Positions 1 to 5,269 of a DNA stretch of 10,792 bases are shown in pieces. A program made the position numbers and the translations under genes. Position 1 is the first letter of the stretch. Each line of letters starts with the position of its first letter. This stretch comes from Chloroflexota bacterium (GTDB lineage: Bacteria; Chloroflexota; Anaerolineae; UBA4142), in contig JACQEA010000260.1 of assembly GCA_016200825.1 (NCBI GenBank), positions 1-10,792 of the forward strand, written 5' to 3'. The notes under the pieces are model-generated. The model saw nothing but the letters and a program-made list of their open reading frames with translations, ran no database searches and was not told the DNA's origin.

Positions 1-16
1 CACATTCCTAACCTCA

Positions 17-1282
17 ATGCCTCTTCGCACCCTCGCCCCTGACACCGCGCTTCTCTTCATCACGCGCATCGCGCGGATGTTTGCGTACGGCTTTCTCTCC
101 GTCGTCCTCGCGCTCTATCTCGCCGAAATCGGATTCGACGCGGCGCAAATCGGCGCGCTCTTTACGCTCGCGCTCATCGGCGATGCGGTCATCTCGCTCT
201 GGCTCACGACGAGCGCCGACCGCTTTGGGCGGCAGCGCACGCTAATCGTCGGCGCGGCGCTGATGCTTTTCGCAGGCATGGCATTTGCGTTCACGAAAAA
301 TTTTTTCATTCTCGCGATTGCCGCGATCATCGGCGTCATCAGTCCGAGCGGAAACGAGATCGGCCCCTTTCTTTCGATTGAACAGGCATCGCTCTCGCAA
401 ATTATTCGCGATGAACAGCGCACGCGAATTTTCGCGTGGTACAATCTCGTCGGCTCGTTCGCGACTGCGCTCGGCGCGTTGTGTGGCGGCGGTTTGGTTC
501 AGGCGTTGCAAGGCGCGGGCGCGCCCGCGGTCGAGAGTTATCGTACGATCGTCATCGCGTATGCGGCGATGGGCGCGGCGCTCGCGCTTCTCTTCACGCG
601 ATTATCTGCCGCGATTCAACCCCGCGTCATCTCCGACCCATCGCTCAAAACGCGACTCGGGCTGCATCGCTCTCAATCGGTCGTGCTCAAACTCTCGGCA
701 TTATTCGCGCTCGATGCATTCGCAGGCGGATTCGTCATTCAAAGTCTGCTCGCATACTGGTTTTACACGCAATATAAAGTTGACCCAGGAATGCTCGGCG
801 CGATATTTTTTGGCGCGAATATTTTCGCGGGCATTTCATCGCTCGCCGCCGCGCGCATCGCGGCAAAATTTGGCTTGATCAACACGATGGTGTTCACACA
901 CATCCCATCGAACATACTTTTGATTCTCGTCCCGCTCATGCCGAACCTGGGATTGGCAATTGCACTTTTGCTCGCGCGCTTTTCGATTTCGCAAATGGAC
1001 GTCCCGACGCGGCAATCGTACACGATGGCAGTTGTCGCGCCCGATGAGCGCTCCGCCGCGTCGGGAATCACCACCATCGCTCGTTCGGTGGGCGCGGCGC
1101 TTTCGCCGAGCCTCGCGGGTGTGTTGCTGAGCACGCCGTTCCTTGCCGCGCCTTTTTTTATCGCGGGCGGATTGAAAATTGTTTACGATCTGGCGTTGTA
1201 TCGCAGTTTCATTACGATGAAACCACCCGAAGAAGAAACGAACACGTCATTGGGAGCGAAGCGAAGCAATCTCTCAAAATAA
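17..1282 (+). CDS. MFS transporter, substrate unknown
   Basis: A 421-residue inner-membrane protein with about 11-12 hydrophobic segments spread over its length, the usual size for a 12-helix major facilitator superfamily carrier. Between the second and third segments lies ADRFGRQR (residues 67-74), which matches the family's cytoplasmic loop motif A (D-R-x-G-R-R). Helix 1 begins about ten residues after the chosen ATG, which favours this start. However, no Shine-Dalgarno is visible in the 16 bases before it, and the frame is open to the window edge, so a start further upstream cannot be excluded. Such carriers move small molecules by proton coupling or facilitated diffusion; nothing here indicates the substrate, and drug or metabolite efflux is only a guess. 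The last 13 residues (409-421, NTSLGAKRSNLSK) are encoded by a palindromic repeat, so the native C-terminus probably ended near PPEEE. Confidence 0.85.
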   Translation: MPLRTLAPDTALLFITRIARMFAYGFLSVVLALYLAEIGFDAAQIGALFTLALIGDAVISLWLTTSADRFGRQRTLIVGAALMLFAGMAFAFTKNFFILAIAAIIGVISPSGNEIGPFLSIEQASLSQIIRDEQRTRIFAWYNLVGSFATALGALCGGGLVQALQGAGAPAVESYRTIVIAYAAMGAALALLFTRLSAAIQPRVISDPSLKTRLGLHRSQSVVLKLSALFALDAFAGGFVIQSLLAYWFYTQYKVDPGMLGAIFFGANIFAGISSLAAARIAAKFGLINTMVFTHIPSNILLILVPLMPNLGLAIALLLARFSISQMDVPTRQSYTMAVVAPDERSAASGITTIARSVGAALSPSLAGVLLSTPFLAAPFFIAGGLKIVYDLALYRSFITMKPPEEETNTSLGAKRSNLSK

Positions 1283-1326
1283 ACTTTGGAGATTGCTTCG
1301 GCGCGAAAAGCGCGCCTCGCAATGAC
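1246..1326. repeat. Palindromic repeat overlapping the 3' end of the MFS gene
   Basis: The left arm (1246-1273, beginning GTCATTGGGAGCGAAGCG) and the right arm (1289-1326, ending CCTCGCAATGAC) are imperfect reverse complements: GTCATTG(G/C)GAG at the ends and GAAGCAATCTC / GAGATTGCTTC towards the centre. The right arm carries an extra small hairpin, GGCGCG-AAAAG-CGCGCC (1300-1316). The sequence resembles a class of dispersed intergenic palindromes of the 'GTCATTGCGAG...GAAGCAATCTC' type that I recall from many bacterial genomes. The left arm is translated as the end of the upstream transporter. There is no U-run, so it is not a convincing intrinsic terminator. Confidence 0.75.
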
Positions 1327-1340
1327 ATAGGAGAATTATT

Positions 1341-1366
1341 CTCTGTGTCCTCTGTACCTCTGTGGT
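1341..1366. repeat. Short dispersed-type repeat (CTCTGTG motif)
   Basis: The stretch CTCTGTGTCCTCTGTACCTC followed by TGTGGT contains three spaced copies of CTCTGTR. Read on the other strand it is an ACCACAGAGG...ACACAGAG element, a type I recall as widespread in intergenic DNA of environmental bacteria and often mis-annotated as a small protein containing HRGTEDTE. It fills most of the gap before chrA. No function is evident. Confidence 0.55.
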
Positions 1367-1390
1367 AAAAAAATAGAGATGAAAAAATAA

Positions 1391-2752
1391 ATGTCTGTCT
1401 CATTCAAACAAGCCTTCCTCTACTGGCTCAAACTGGGATTCATCAACTTTGGTGGACCCACGGGACAGATCGCGATCATGCACAGCGACCTCGTGGAAAA
1501 ACGCAAATGGATTTCCGAAGATCATTTTTTGCACGCGCTCAATTTTTGCATGTTGCTCCCAGGTCCCGAAGCGACGCAACTTGCGGCATACATCGGTTGG
1601 CTGATGCATGGAACGCTCGGCGGAGTGATCGCTGGAATTTTTTTCGTTCTCCCCTCGATCCTGGTTCTGCTCATGCTGAGTTGGATTTACGTGACGTACG
1701 GCAACGTTCCTGCCATCGCGGGAATTTTTTACGGCATCAAGCCCGTCGTCATCGCAATTGTCGCGTTCGCGACGTATCGAATTGCGTCGCGCGCGCTGAA
1801 AAATAAATTGCACGTTGCACTCGCAGGCGCGGCGTTCGTTGGAATATTTTTTCTTCAGATTCCATTTCCGTTGATTGTTCTCGGTGCAGGTTTGATTGGA
1901 TTTGCGATTGCGCGCGTGGGTGCGAACAAGGTCATTTCGAGCACATTCGCGGAGTTTATCCTGAGCGAAGCGAATGGACTCAGTGTGAACTCCGCGAGAA
2001 ATCTCCACAACACTGACGAGATTTCTCAGTCGCCCCTTCGGGGCTCCCTCGAAATCCTTGCACCGCCCGCAAGGGCAGGCGTGACAAAGAACCGCAACAT
2101 CAAATTAATTTTCGCGTTCCTAATTCTCTGGTTGATTCCGCTCGCAATTCTCATCGCGACCCTGGGCGTGAACAACGTCTTCATCCAAGAATATATTTTC
2201 TTCACGCTCGCGGCGTTCGTGACGTTCGGCGGCGCGTACGCGGTGCTCGCGTATATCGCGCAGGCGGCGGTGTTTCAATTCAACTGGCTCACCTCCGCGC
2301 AAATGATTGACGGACTCGCGCTCGCCGAGACAACGCCTGGACCGCTCATTATGGTTTTGCAATTCGTCGGATTCGTCGCGGGCGCGAAATTTCGCGGCGA
2401 CCTCGACCCAACGCTCGCGGGTGTCATCGGCGGATTGCTCACGACCTACGTCACGTTCTTGCCCTCGTTCTTTTTTATTTTTCTCGGCGCGCCGTACATC
2501 GAAAAATTACGCGGCGACACGCGGCTCAATCAATCACTCTCCGCGATTACGGCCGCGGTCGTGGGTGTCATTCTCAACCTCGCGGCTTTTCTCGCGCTCA
2601 ATGTGCTTGTCCCACTCGGACGCTTCGACGCGCTCGCCGCGCTCATCGCGCTCGCGGCATTTATCGCGCTGTGGAAATTGAAATGGGAAATTGCGGTTGT
2701 TGTAATTGCAGGTGGTATAATCGGATTCGTAAAAATCGCAGTAGGATTCTAA
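1391..2752 (+). CDS. chrA: Chromate transporter ChrA, two-domain form with a repeat-derived linker
   Basis: A 453-residue multi-helix membrane protein with two homologous CHR domains. The N-terminal half has FGGP (residues 20-23) and LPGPEAT (56-62) followed by GW..HGTLGG. The C-terminal half repeats the pattern with TFGGA (278-282) and AETTPGPL (312-319). These are the signatures of the long-chain ChrA family, which exports chromate taken up by sulfate carriers. The family is usually near 400 residues; the surplus of about 50 corresponds to residues 188-236, between the domains, which are encoded by hairpin-forming repeats (see 1950-2086). That segment is hydrophilic and lacks conservation signatures. 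The start ATG gives a short hydrophilic lead before the first helix, but the ribosome binding site is poor. The real substrate may not be chromate, since few homologues have been tested. No regulator is next to it. Confidence 0.88.
   Translation: MSVSFKQAFLYWLKLGFINFGGPTGQIAIMHSDLVEKRKWISEDHFLHALNFCMLLPGPEATQLAAYIGWLMHGTLGGVIAGIFFVLPSILVLLMLSWIYVTYGNVPAIAGIFYGIKPVVIAIVAFATYRIASRALKNKLHVALAGAAFVGIFFLQIPFPLIVLGAGLIGFAIARVGANKVISSTFAEFILSEANGLSVNSARNLHNTDEISQSPLRGSLEILAPPARAGVTKNRNIKLIFAFLILWLIPLAILIATLGVNNVFIQEYIFFTLAAFVTFGGAYAVLAYIAQAAVFQFNWLTSAQMIDGLALAETTPGPLIMVLQFVGFVAGAKFRGDLDPTLAGVIGGLLTTYVTFLPSFFFIFLGAPYIEKLRGDTRLNQSLSAITAAVVGVILNLAAFLALNVLVPLGRFDALAALIALAAFIALWKLKWEIAVVVIAGGIIGFVKIAVGF
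1950..2086. repeat. String of hairpin repeats inserted in frame within chrA
   Basis: Four palindromes lie end to end inside the reading frame. The first is a 45-bp imperfect palindrome (1950-1994) with outer arms CGGAGTT/AACTCCG and inner arms CTGAG/CTCAG. The second is a perfect 10-bp stem, GAGAAATCTC (1996-2005) with GAGATTTCTC (2018-2027). The third is GCCCC-TTC-GGGGC (2032-2044), and the fourth is GCCC-GCAA-GGGC (2065-2076). The block encodes ChrA residues 187-232 without a stop. Bases 1950-1976 match the reverse complement of 2773-2799 at 25 of 27 positions, so it belongs to a family with another copy just after the gene. Confidence 0.8.
2713..2721 (+). promoter_or_regulatory. Possible extended -10 promoter in the end of chrA
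   Basis: TGGTATAAT is a perfect TATAAT with the TGn extension. A poor -35 candidate, TTGCGG (2691-2696), lies 19 bases upstream. It would start transcription around 2728, ahead of the gcv cluster, giving a leader of about 210 bases made of repeats. It lies inside chrA coding sequence, so the match may be chance. Confidence 0.3.
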
Positions 2753-2759
2753 ACAGCTT

Positions 2760-2812
2760 GTCACCCTGAACACATTCGCTTCGCTCAGTGTAAACTCCGT
2801 GAAGGGTCTTGT
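2760..2812. repeat. Palindromic repeat after chrA, second copy of the family
   Basis: This element starts GTCACCCTGAACAC and ends GAAGGGTCTTG. Its core (2773-2799) is the reverse complement of the start of the block inside chrA, with 25 of 27 bases identical. The core carries the shared words TTCGCTTCGCTCAG and AACTCCG. It begins just after the chrA stop codon and occupies the first part of the chrA-gcvH gap. Confidence 0.7.
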
Positions 2813-2826
2813 AATTTGAATTATAG

Positions 2827-2856
2827 TTGACTTTTCTTTCGACAAGTTGATTTTAT
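2827..2856 (+). promoter_or_regulatory. Weak candidate promoter for the gcv cluster
   Basis: TTGACT (2827-2832) is followed, 18 bases on, by TTTTAT (2851-2856), which is preceded by TGA and so has an extended -10 character. The -10 matches consensus at only four of six bases. The position is about 85 bases before the gcvH start and is the only non-repeat stretch in the gap. This is a tentative call. Confidence 0.25.
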
Positions 2857-2868
2857 TTCGAGCAACAC

Positions 2869-2894
2869 GATTCTTCGCTACGCTCAGAATGACA
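2869..2894. repeat. Short dispersed-type repeat (GATTCTTCGC...GAATGACA)
   Basis: The stretch runs GATTCTTCGCTACGCTCAGA and ends ATGACA. It resembles a common intergenic repeat that reads TGTCATTCTGAGCG...GAAGAATC on the other strand. It shares the core TTCGCT-CGCTCAG with the neighbouring palindromes and may be a relative or a half-element. Confidence 0.5.
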
Positions 2895-2899
2895 ATTGT

Positions 2900-2928
2900 C
2901 CAATCTCCAACATCCAACTTCTAACTTC
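2900..2928. repeat. Degenerate short-word array (CCAACTT/CCAATCT family)
   Basis: Tandem degenerate 7-8 base words: CCAATCT, CCAACAT, CCAACTT, CTAACTT. The array ends directly at the AAGGAG ribosome binding site of gcvH (2929-2934). Read on the other strand it is AAGTTAGAAGTTGGATGTTGG, the same family as the array after gcvPB (6725-6787). Confidence 0.6.
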
Positions 2929-2941
2929 AAGGAGCAGCATC

Positions 2942-3352
2942 ATGTCTGGAAACAAAACGATCAACTACGCGTCGGACCGAAAATATTCCGAGACGCACGA
3001 ATGGGTCAAGATGGAAGGCGAACTCGCGGTCGTCGGCATTTCGGATTACGCGCAAGACGCGCTCGGCGATGTCGTCTTCGTCGAATTGCCCAAAGTCGGC
3101 GCGACTGTGAGCGCAGGCGCACAGTTCGGCGTTGTCGAATCGGTCAAAGCCGCGAGCGATATTTTTTCGCCGATTAGCGGAACGGTCGCGGCAGTGAATG
3201 AAAAATTATCTTCCGCGCCCGAGACACTAAACCAGGATTCACTGAGCGCGGGTTGGATCGCGAAAATAAAACCGTCGAATCCCGCCGAGATGAACAAGTT
3301 GATGGACGCGGCGACGTATCAGAAAAAAATTGAAGCGGGAGAAATTCACTAG
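2942..3352 (+). CDS. gcvH: Glycine cleavage system H protein (lipoyl carrier)
   Basis: GcvH carries the aminomethyl group between the P, T and L proteins of the cytoplasmic glycine cleavage system, on a lipoyl arm. The 136-residue length fits the family. Residues 14-22 (KYSETHEWV) are the typical N-terminal motif, followed by GISDYAQDALGDVVFVELP (32-50). The lipoylated lysine is K69 in the motif VVESVKAASD. The start is well supported by AAGGAG at 2929-2934, seven bases ahead. It is the first gene of a gcvH-gcvPA-gcvPB cluster, separated from gcvPA by 81 bases of repeat-rich DNA. gcvT, often adjacent, is absent from the window. The stop codon lies within the start of the following CTAGT-type array. 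Confidence 0.95.
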   Translation: MSGNKTINYASDRKYSETHEWVKMEGELAVVGISDYAQDALGDVVFVELPKVGATVSAGAQFGVVESVKAASDIFSPISGTVAAVNEKLSSAPETLNQDSLSAGWIAKIKPSNPAEMNKLMDAATYQKKIEAGEIH

Positions 3353-3420
3353 TCGCTAGTCACTAGACGTTAGTCATTAGAGTGATCGGCTAGCGACAAG
3401 CGACTAATAACTAGCAACTA
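3348..3420. repeat. CTAGT-type degenerate array in two inverted arms
   Basis: The gap between gcvH and gcvPA consists of variants of CTAGTCGCTAGTCACTAG on the left and of CTAGCGACAAGCGACTAATA then ACTAGCAACTA on the right. The right arm is roughly the reverse complement of the left, so a long imperfect hairpin is possible in RNA. The left arm begins at the gcvH stop codon, and the right arm ends just before the gcvPA ribosome binding site (GGAG, 3425-3428). Confidence 0.65.
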
Positions 3421-3433
3421 TATCGGAGCAACC

Positions 3434-4807
3434 ATGACCCACCGTTTTATTCCCAACACTGACGCGGACCGCGCGGCGATGCTGAAAACGATTGGCGTCG
3501 CATCCGTGCAAGATTTATTTCGCGATGTCCCCGCGTCGGCGCAACTCACCAAAATAAATTTGCCGCGCGCGCTTTCCGAAATGGAACTCTTGAACGAACT
3601 GAACGCGATGGCAACGCGCAACGCGAACCTGAATGAGCACGCGTGTTTTCTCGGCGCGGGCGCGTACAACCATTTCGTTCCCGCGACCGTGCCACATCTG
3701 ATTTTCCGTTCCGAGTTCTACACCGCATACACGCCGTATCAAGCGGAAATCAGCCAGGGCACGCTGCAAACGATTTTCGAATATCAATCGCTCATCTGCA
3801 ATCTCACGGGAATGGACGCGGCGAACGCGTCGCATTACGATGGCGCAACCGCCACCGCTGAAGCCGCGATTCTCGCGGTGAACGCAGTCCCAGGGCGCGA
3901 TAAGATCATCGTCGCTCCAACTTTGCATCCCGAATATCGCGCGACGTTACGCACGTACCTCGAAGGACAAGATGTGAAAATTGTCGGCGACGAGGATTTG
4001 AAATTACCGCTCGATGCGATTTTGAAAAAACATCTCGACGACAAGACCGCAGGCGTAATTGTGCAGAATCCCGATTTTCTCGGCGCGTATCACGATCTCA
4101 AATCAACCGCCGACCGCGTGCACGCGGCGGGCGCGCTCTTCATCGTCAACGCGTATCCAATATCGTTAGGTTTGTTCCGCGCACCAGGCGAATACGGCGC
4201 GGACGTTGTCGTCGGCGAAGGACAATCGCTCGGCAATGCGATTGCATTCGGCGGACCGTACCTGGGAATTTTCGCGACGAAAGAGAAATATATTCGACGT
4301 ATGGCTGGACGATTAGTTGGACAAACGGTTGATACGACAGGACGCCGCGGGTTCACGCTGACGCTTCAAGCGCGCGAACAGCACATCCGCCGCGAAAAAG
4401 CCACGTCGAACATCTGCACGAACCAGGCGCTGAACGCGCTCGCCGCGTGCGTGTATCTCTCGACGCTCGGCAAATCGGGCTTCAAGCAAGTCGCGGAGTT
4501 GTGCTATCACAAAGCGCACTATGCCGCGAAAAAAATCAACGCGCTCCCAGGTTATCGTGTCGATTTGAAAAAAGAATTTTTCAATGAGTTCGTCGTCGAG
4601 TGTCCCGCACCCGTTTCCAAAATCAACGCCGCGCTCGAATCGCGCAAGATCATTGGCGGTTACGATTTATCGCGCGATTATCCACACATGAAAAACGCGA
4701 TGCTGGTCGCAGTGACGGAAATGAATGCGAAAGAACAAATCGATCAGCTCGTAAAGACACTCGCCGAAGCTACAAGCTCAAAGCGGAAAGCGAAAAGCAG
4801 AAAGTAA
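3434..4807 (+). CDS. gcvPA: Glycine dehydrogenase (decarboxylating) subunit 1
   Basis: This is the alpha subunit of the two-subunit P protein. With GcvPB it decarboxylates glycine and transfers the aminomethyl group to lipoyl-GcvH. The 457 residues match the usual length of the split subunit. Visible family motifs are FLGAGAYNHF (72-81), FYTAYTPYQAEISQGTLQ (95-112) and SHYDGATATAEA (133-144). The subunit has the aminotransferase-like fold but not the PLP lysine, which lies in GcvPB. The start is supported by GGAG at 3425-3428. The last ten residues (448-457, SSKRKAKSRK) are lysine/arginine-rich and are encoded by an AAGC-type low-complexity array, so the native C-terminus probably ended near LAEAT. 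The split into two genes is a normal form in many bacteria and archaea and not a frameshift. Confidence 0.95.
   Translation: MTHRFIPNTDADRAAMLKTIGVASVQDLFRDVPASAQLTKINLPRALSEMELLNELNAMATRNANLNEHACFLGAGAYNHFVPATVPHLIFRSEFYTAYTPYQAEISQGTLQTIFEYQSLICNLTGMDAANASHYDGATATAEAAILAVNAVPGRDKIIVAPTLHPEYRATLRTYLEGQDVKIVGDEDLKLPLDAILKKHLDDKTAGVIVQNPDFLGAYHDLKSTADRVHAAGALFIVNAYPISLGLFRAPGEYGADVVVGEGQSLGNAIAFGGPYLGIFATKEKYIRRMAGRLVGQTVDTTGRRGFTLTLQAREQHIRREKATSNICTNQALNALAACVYLSTLGKSGFKQVAELCYHKAHYAAKKINALPGYRVDLKKEFFNEFVVECPAPVSKINAALESRKIIGGYDLSRDYPHMKNAMLVAVTEMNAKEQIDQLVKTLAEATSSKRKAKSRK
4767..4807. repeat. AAGC-type low-complexity array forming the end of gcvPA
   Basis: Degenerate AAGCNNNAAGC words (AAGCTACAAGCTCAAAGCGG and on to AAGCAGAAAGTAA) run to the gcvPA stop codon. 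The final 13 bases, AAGCAGAAAGTAA (4795-4807), recur exactly at 5156-5168. It looks like the left part of the array found after the four-helix-bundle gene. Confidence 0.6.
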
Positions 4808-4814
4808 GACCAAA

Positions 4815-5168
4815 TTGATTTCCCAATCGAGGCAGATTGACGAGCGCACATTCAAATTTGCAGTTCAAATCGTCAAGTTCGTTCGAGAATTGCCAACGAC
4901 GACCGATGGAATTATTCTTGGTCGTCAAGTGCTTCGATCAGGAACATCAATCGGCGCTAATGTGGAAGAAGCGTATGGCACTCCAACCAAGCGCGACTTT
5001 GCCAACAAGATGGCGACCGCGCTAAAGGAAGCGCGTGAGACTCATTACTGGCTCCGCGTGATTCGAGATGCGGGAATCATACCAGCAGAACGCATTAACC
5101 CGTTAATTCAAGAAGCGCTCGAAATCAAATTGATACTGCACAAGACAGTGAACACAAGCAGAAAGTAA
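4815..5168 (+). CDS. Four-helix-bundle protein, 23S rRNA IVS-protein (S23) family
   Basis: A 117-residue helical protein carrying the family signature GRQVLRSGTSIGANVEEA (36-53), preceded by FKFAVQIVKFVREL (13-26) and followed by ARETHYWLRVIRDAGI (73-88). It is full length for this family, first met in intervening sequences of 23S rRNA genes; its cellular function is unknown. Related folds occur as accessory proteins of diversity-generating retroelements, but no reverse transcriptase is here. The proposed start is TTG at 4815, eight bases after gcvPA. No ATG lies before residue 66, the family core starts near residue 8, and no good Shine-Dalgarno is present, so the exact start is uncertain. 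The gene has far fewer GCGCG words than its neighbours and is bounded by exact 13-bp direct repeats, which suggests a transferred cassette. Nothing links it to glycine cleavage. Confidence 0.85.
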   Translation: MISQSRQIDERTFKFAVQIVKFVRELPTTTDGIILGRQVLRSGTSIGANVEEAYGTPTKRDFANKMATALKEARETHYWLRVIRDAGIIPAERINPLIQEALEIKLILHKTVNTSRK

Positions 5169-5255
5169 AAAGCTAAAAGCGATAAGCTCAAAGCTAAAAG
5201 TAAATTCAATTCAAGTTTTTGCTTGCAGTTTTTTGCTTGTAGCTTTAAGCTTTTC
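5156..5255. repeat. AAGC-type array with inverted arms before gcvPB
   Basis: The left arm (5156-5203) consists of words such as AAAAGCTAAAAGCGATAAGC. The right arm (5215-5255) is its rough reverse complement, with TTTTTGCTTGCAGTTTTTTG and TAGCTTTAAGCTTTT. The arrangement mirrors that of the CTAGT-type array before gcvPA. The first 13 bases repeat those at the gcvPA stop and also form the end of the four-helix-bundle gene. Confidence 0.65.
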
Positions 5256-5259
5256 TCCG

Positions 5260-5265
5260 AAGGAG
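5260..5265 (+). promoter_or_regulatory. Ribosome binding site of gcvPB
   Basis: AAGGAG lies four bases before the ATG at 5270. It starts only a few bases after the AAGC-type inverted array, which could fold next to it. Confidence 0.7.
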
Positions 5266-5269
5266 AACA

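Noticed and set aside
285..878. Plus-strand open frame of 197 codons inside the MFS gene
   Set aside because: An arginine/serine-rich out-of-frame shadow of the transporter; no ribosome binding site and no domain.
1289..1326. Intrinsic terminator after the MFS gene
   Set aside because: A hairpin exists but no U-run follows, and the sequence fits a dispersed palindromic repeat instead.
1212..1403. Small minus-strand protein containing HRGTEDTE and RDCFASLPMT
   Set aside because: Both peptides are translations of the dispersed repeats at 1246-1366, a known type of false gene call.
1400..2008. Minus-strand open frame (202 codons) opposite chrA
   Set aside because: It is antisense to a recognised membrane-protein gene, of low-complexity charged composition, with no family signature.
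2753..2941. Glycine riboswitch upstream of gcvH
   Set aside because: The gap consists of recognisable palindromic and short-word repeats; I see no glycine aptamer core elements. A covariance-model search would settle it.
3348..3420. CRISPR-like array
   Set aside because: The words are short and degenerate with no fixed-length repeats or spacers, and no cas genes are present.
4815..5168. Diversity-generating retroelement accessory (Avd-like) gene
   Set aside because: The fold is related, but there is no reverse transcriptase and no template/variable repeat pair in the window; the signature fits the IVS-protein family better.
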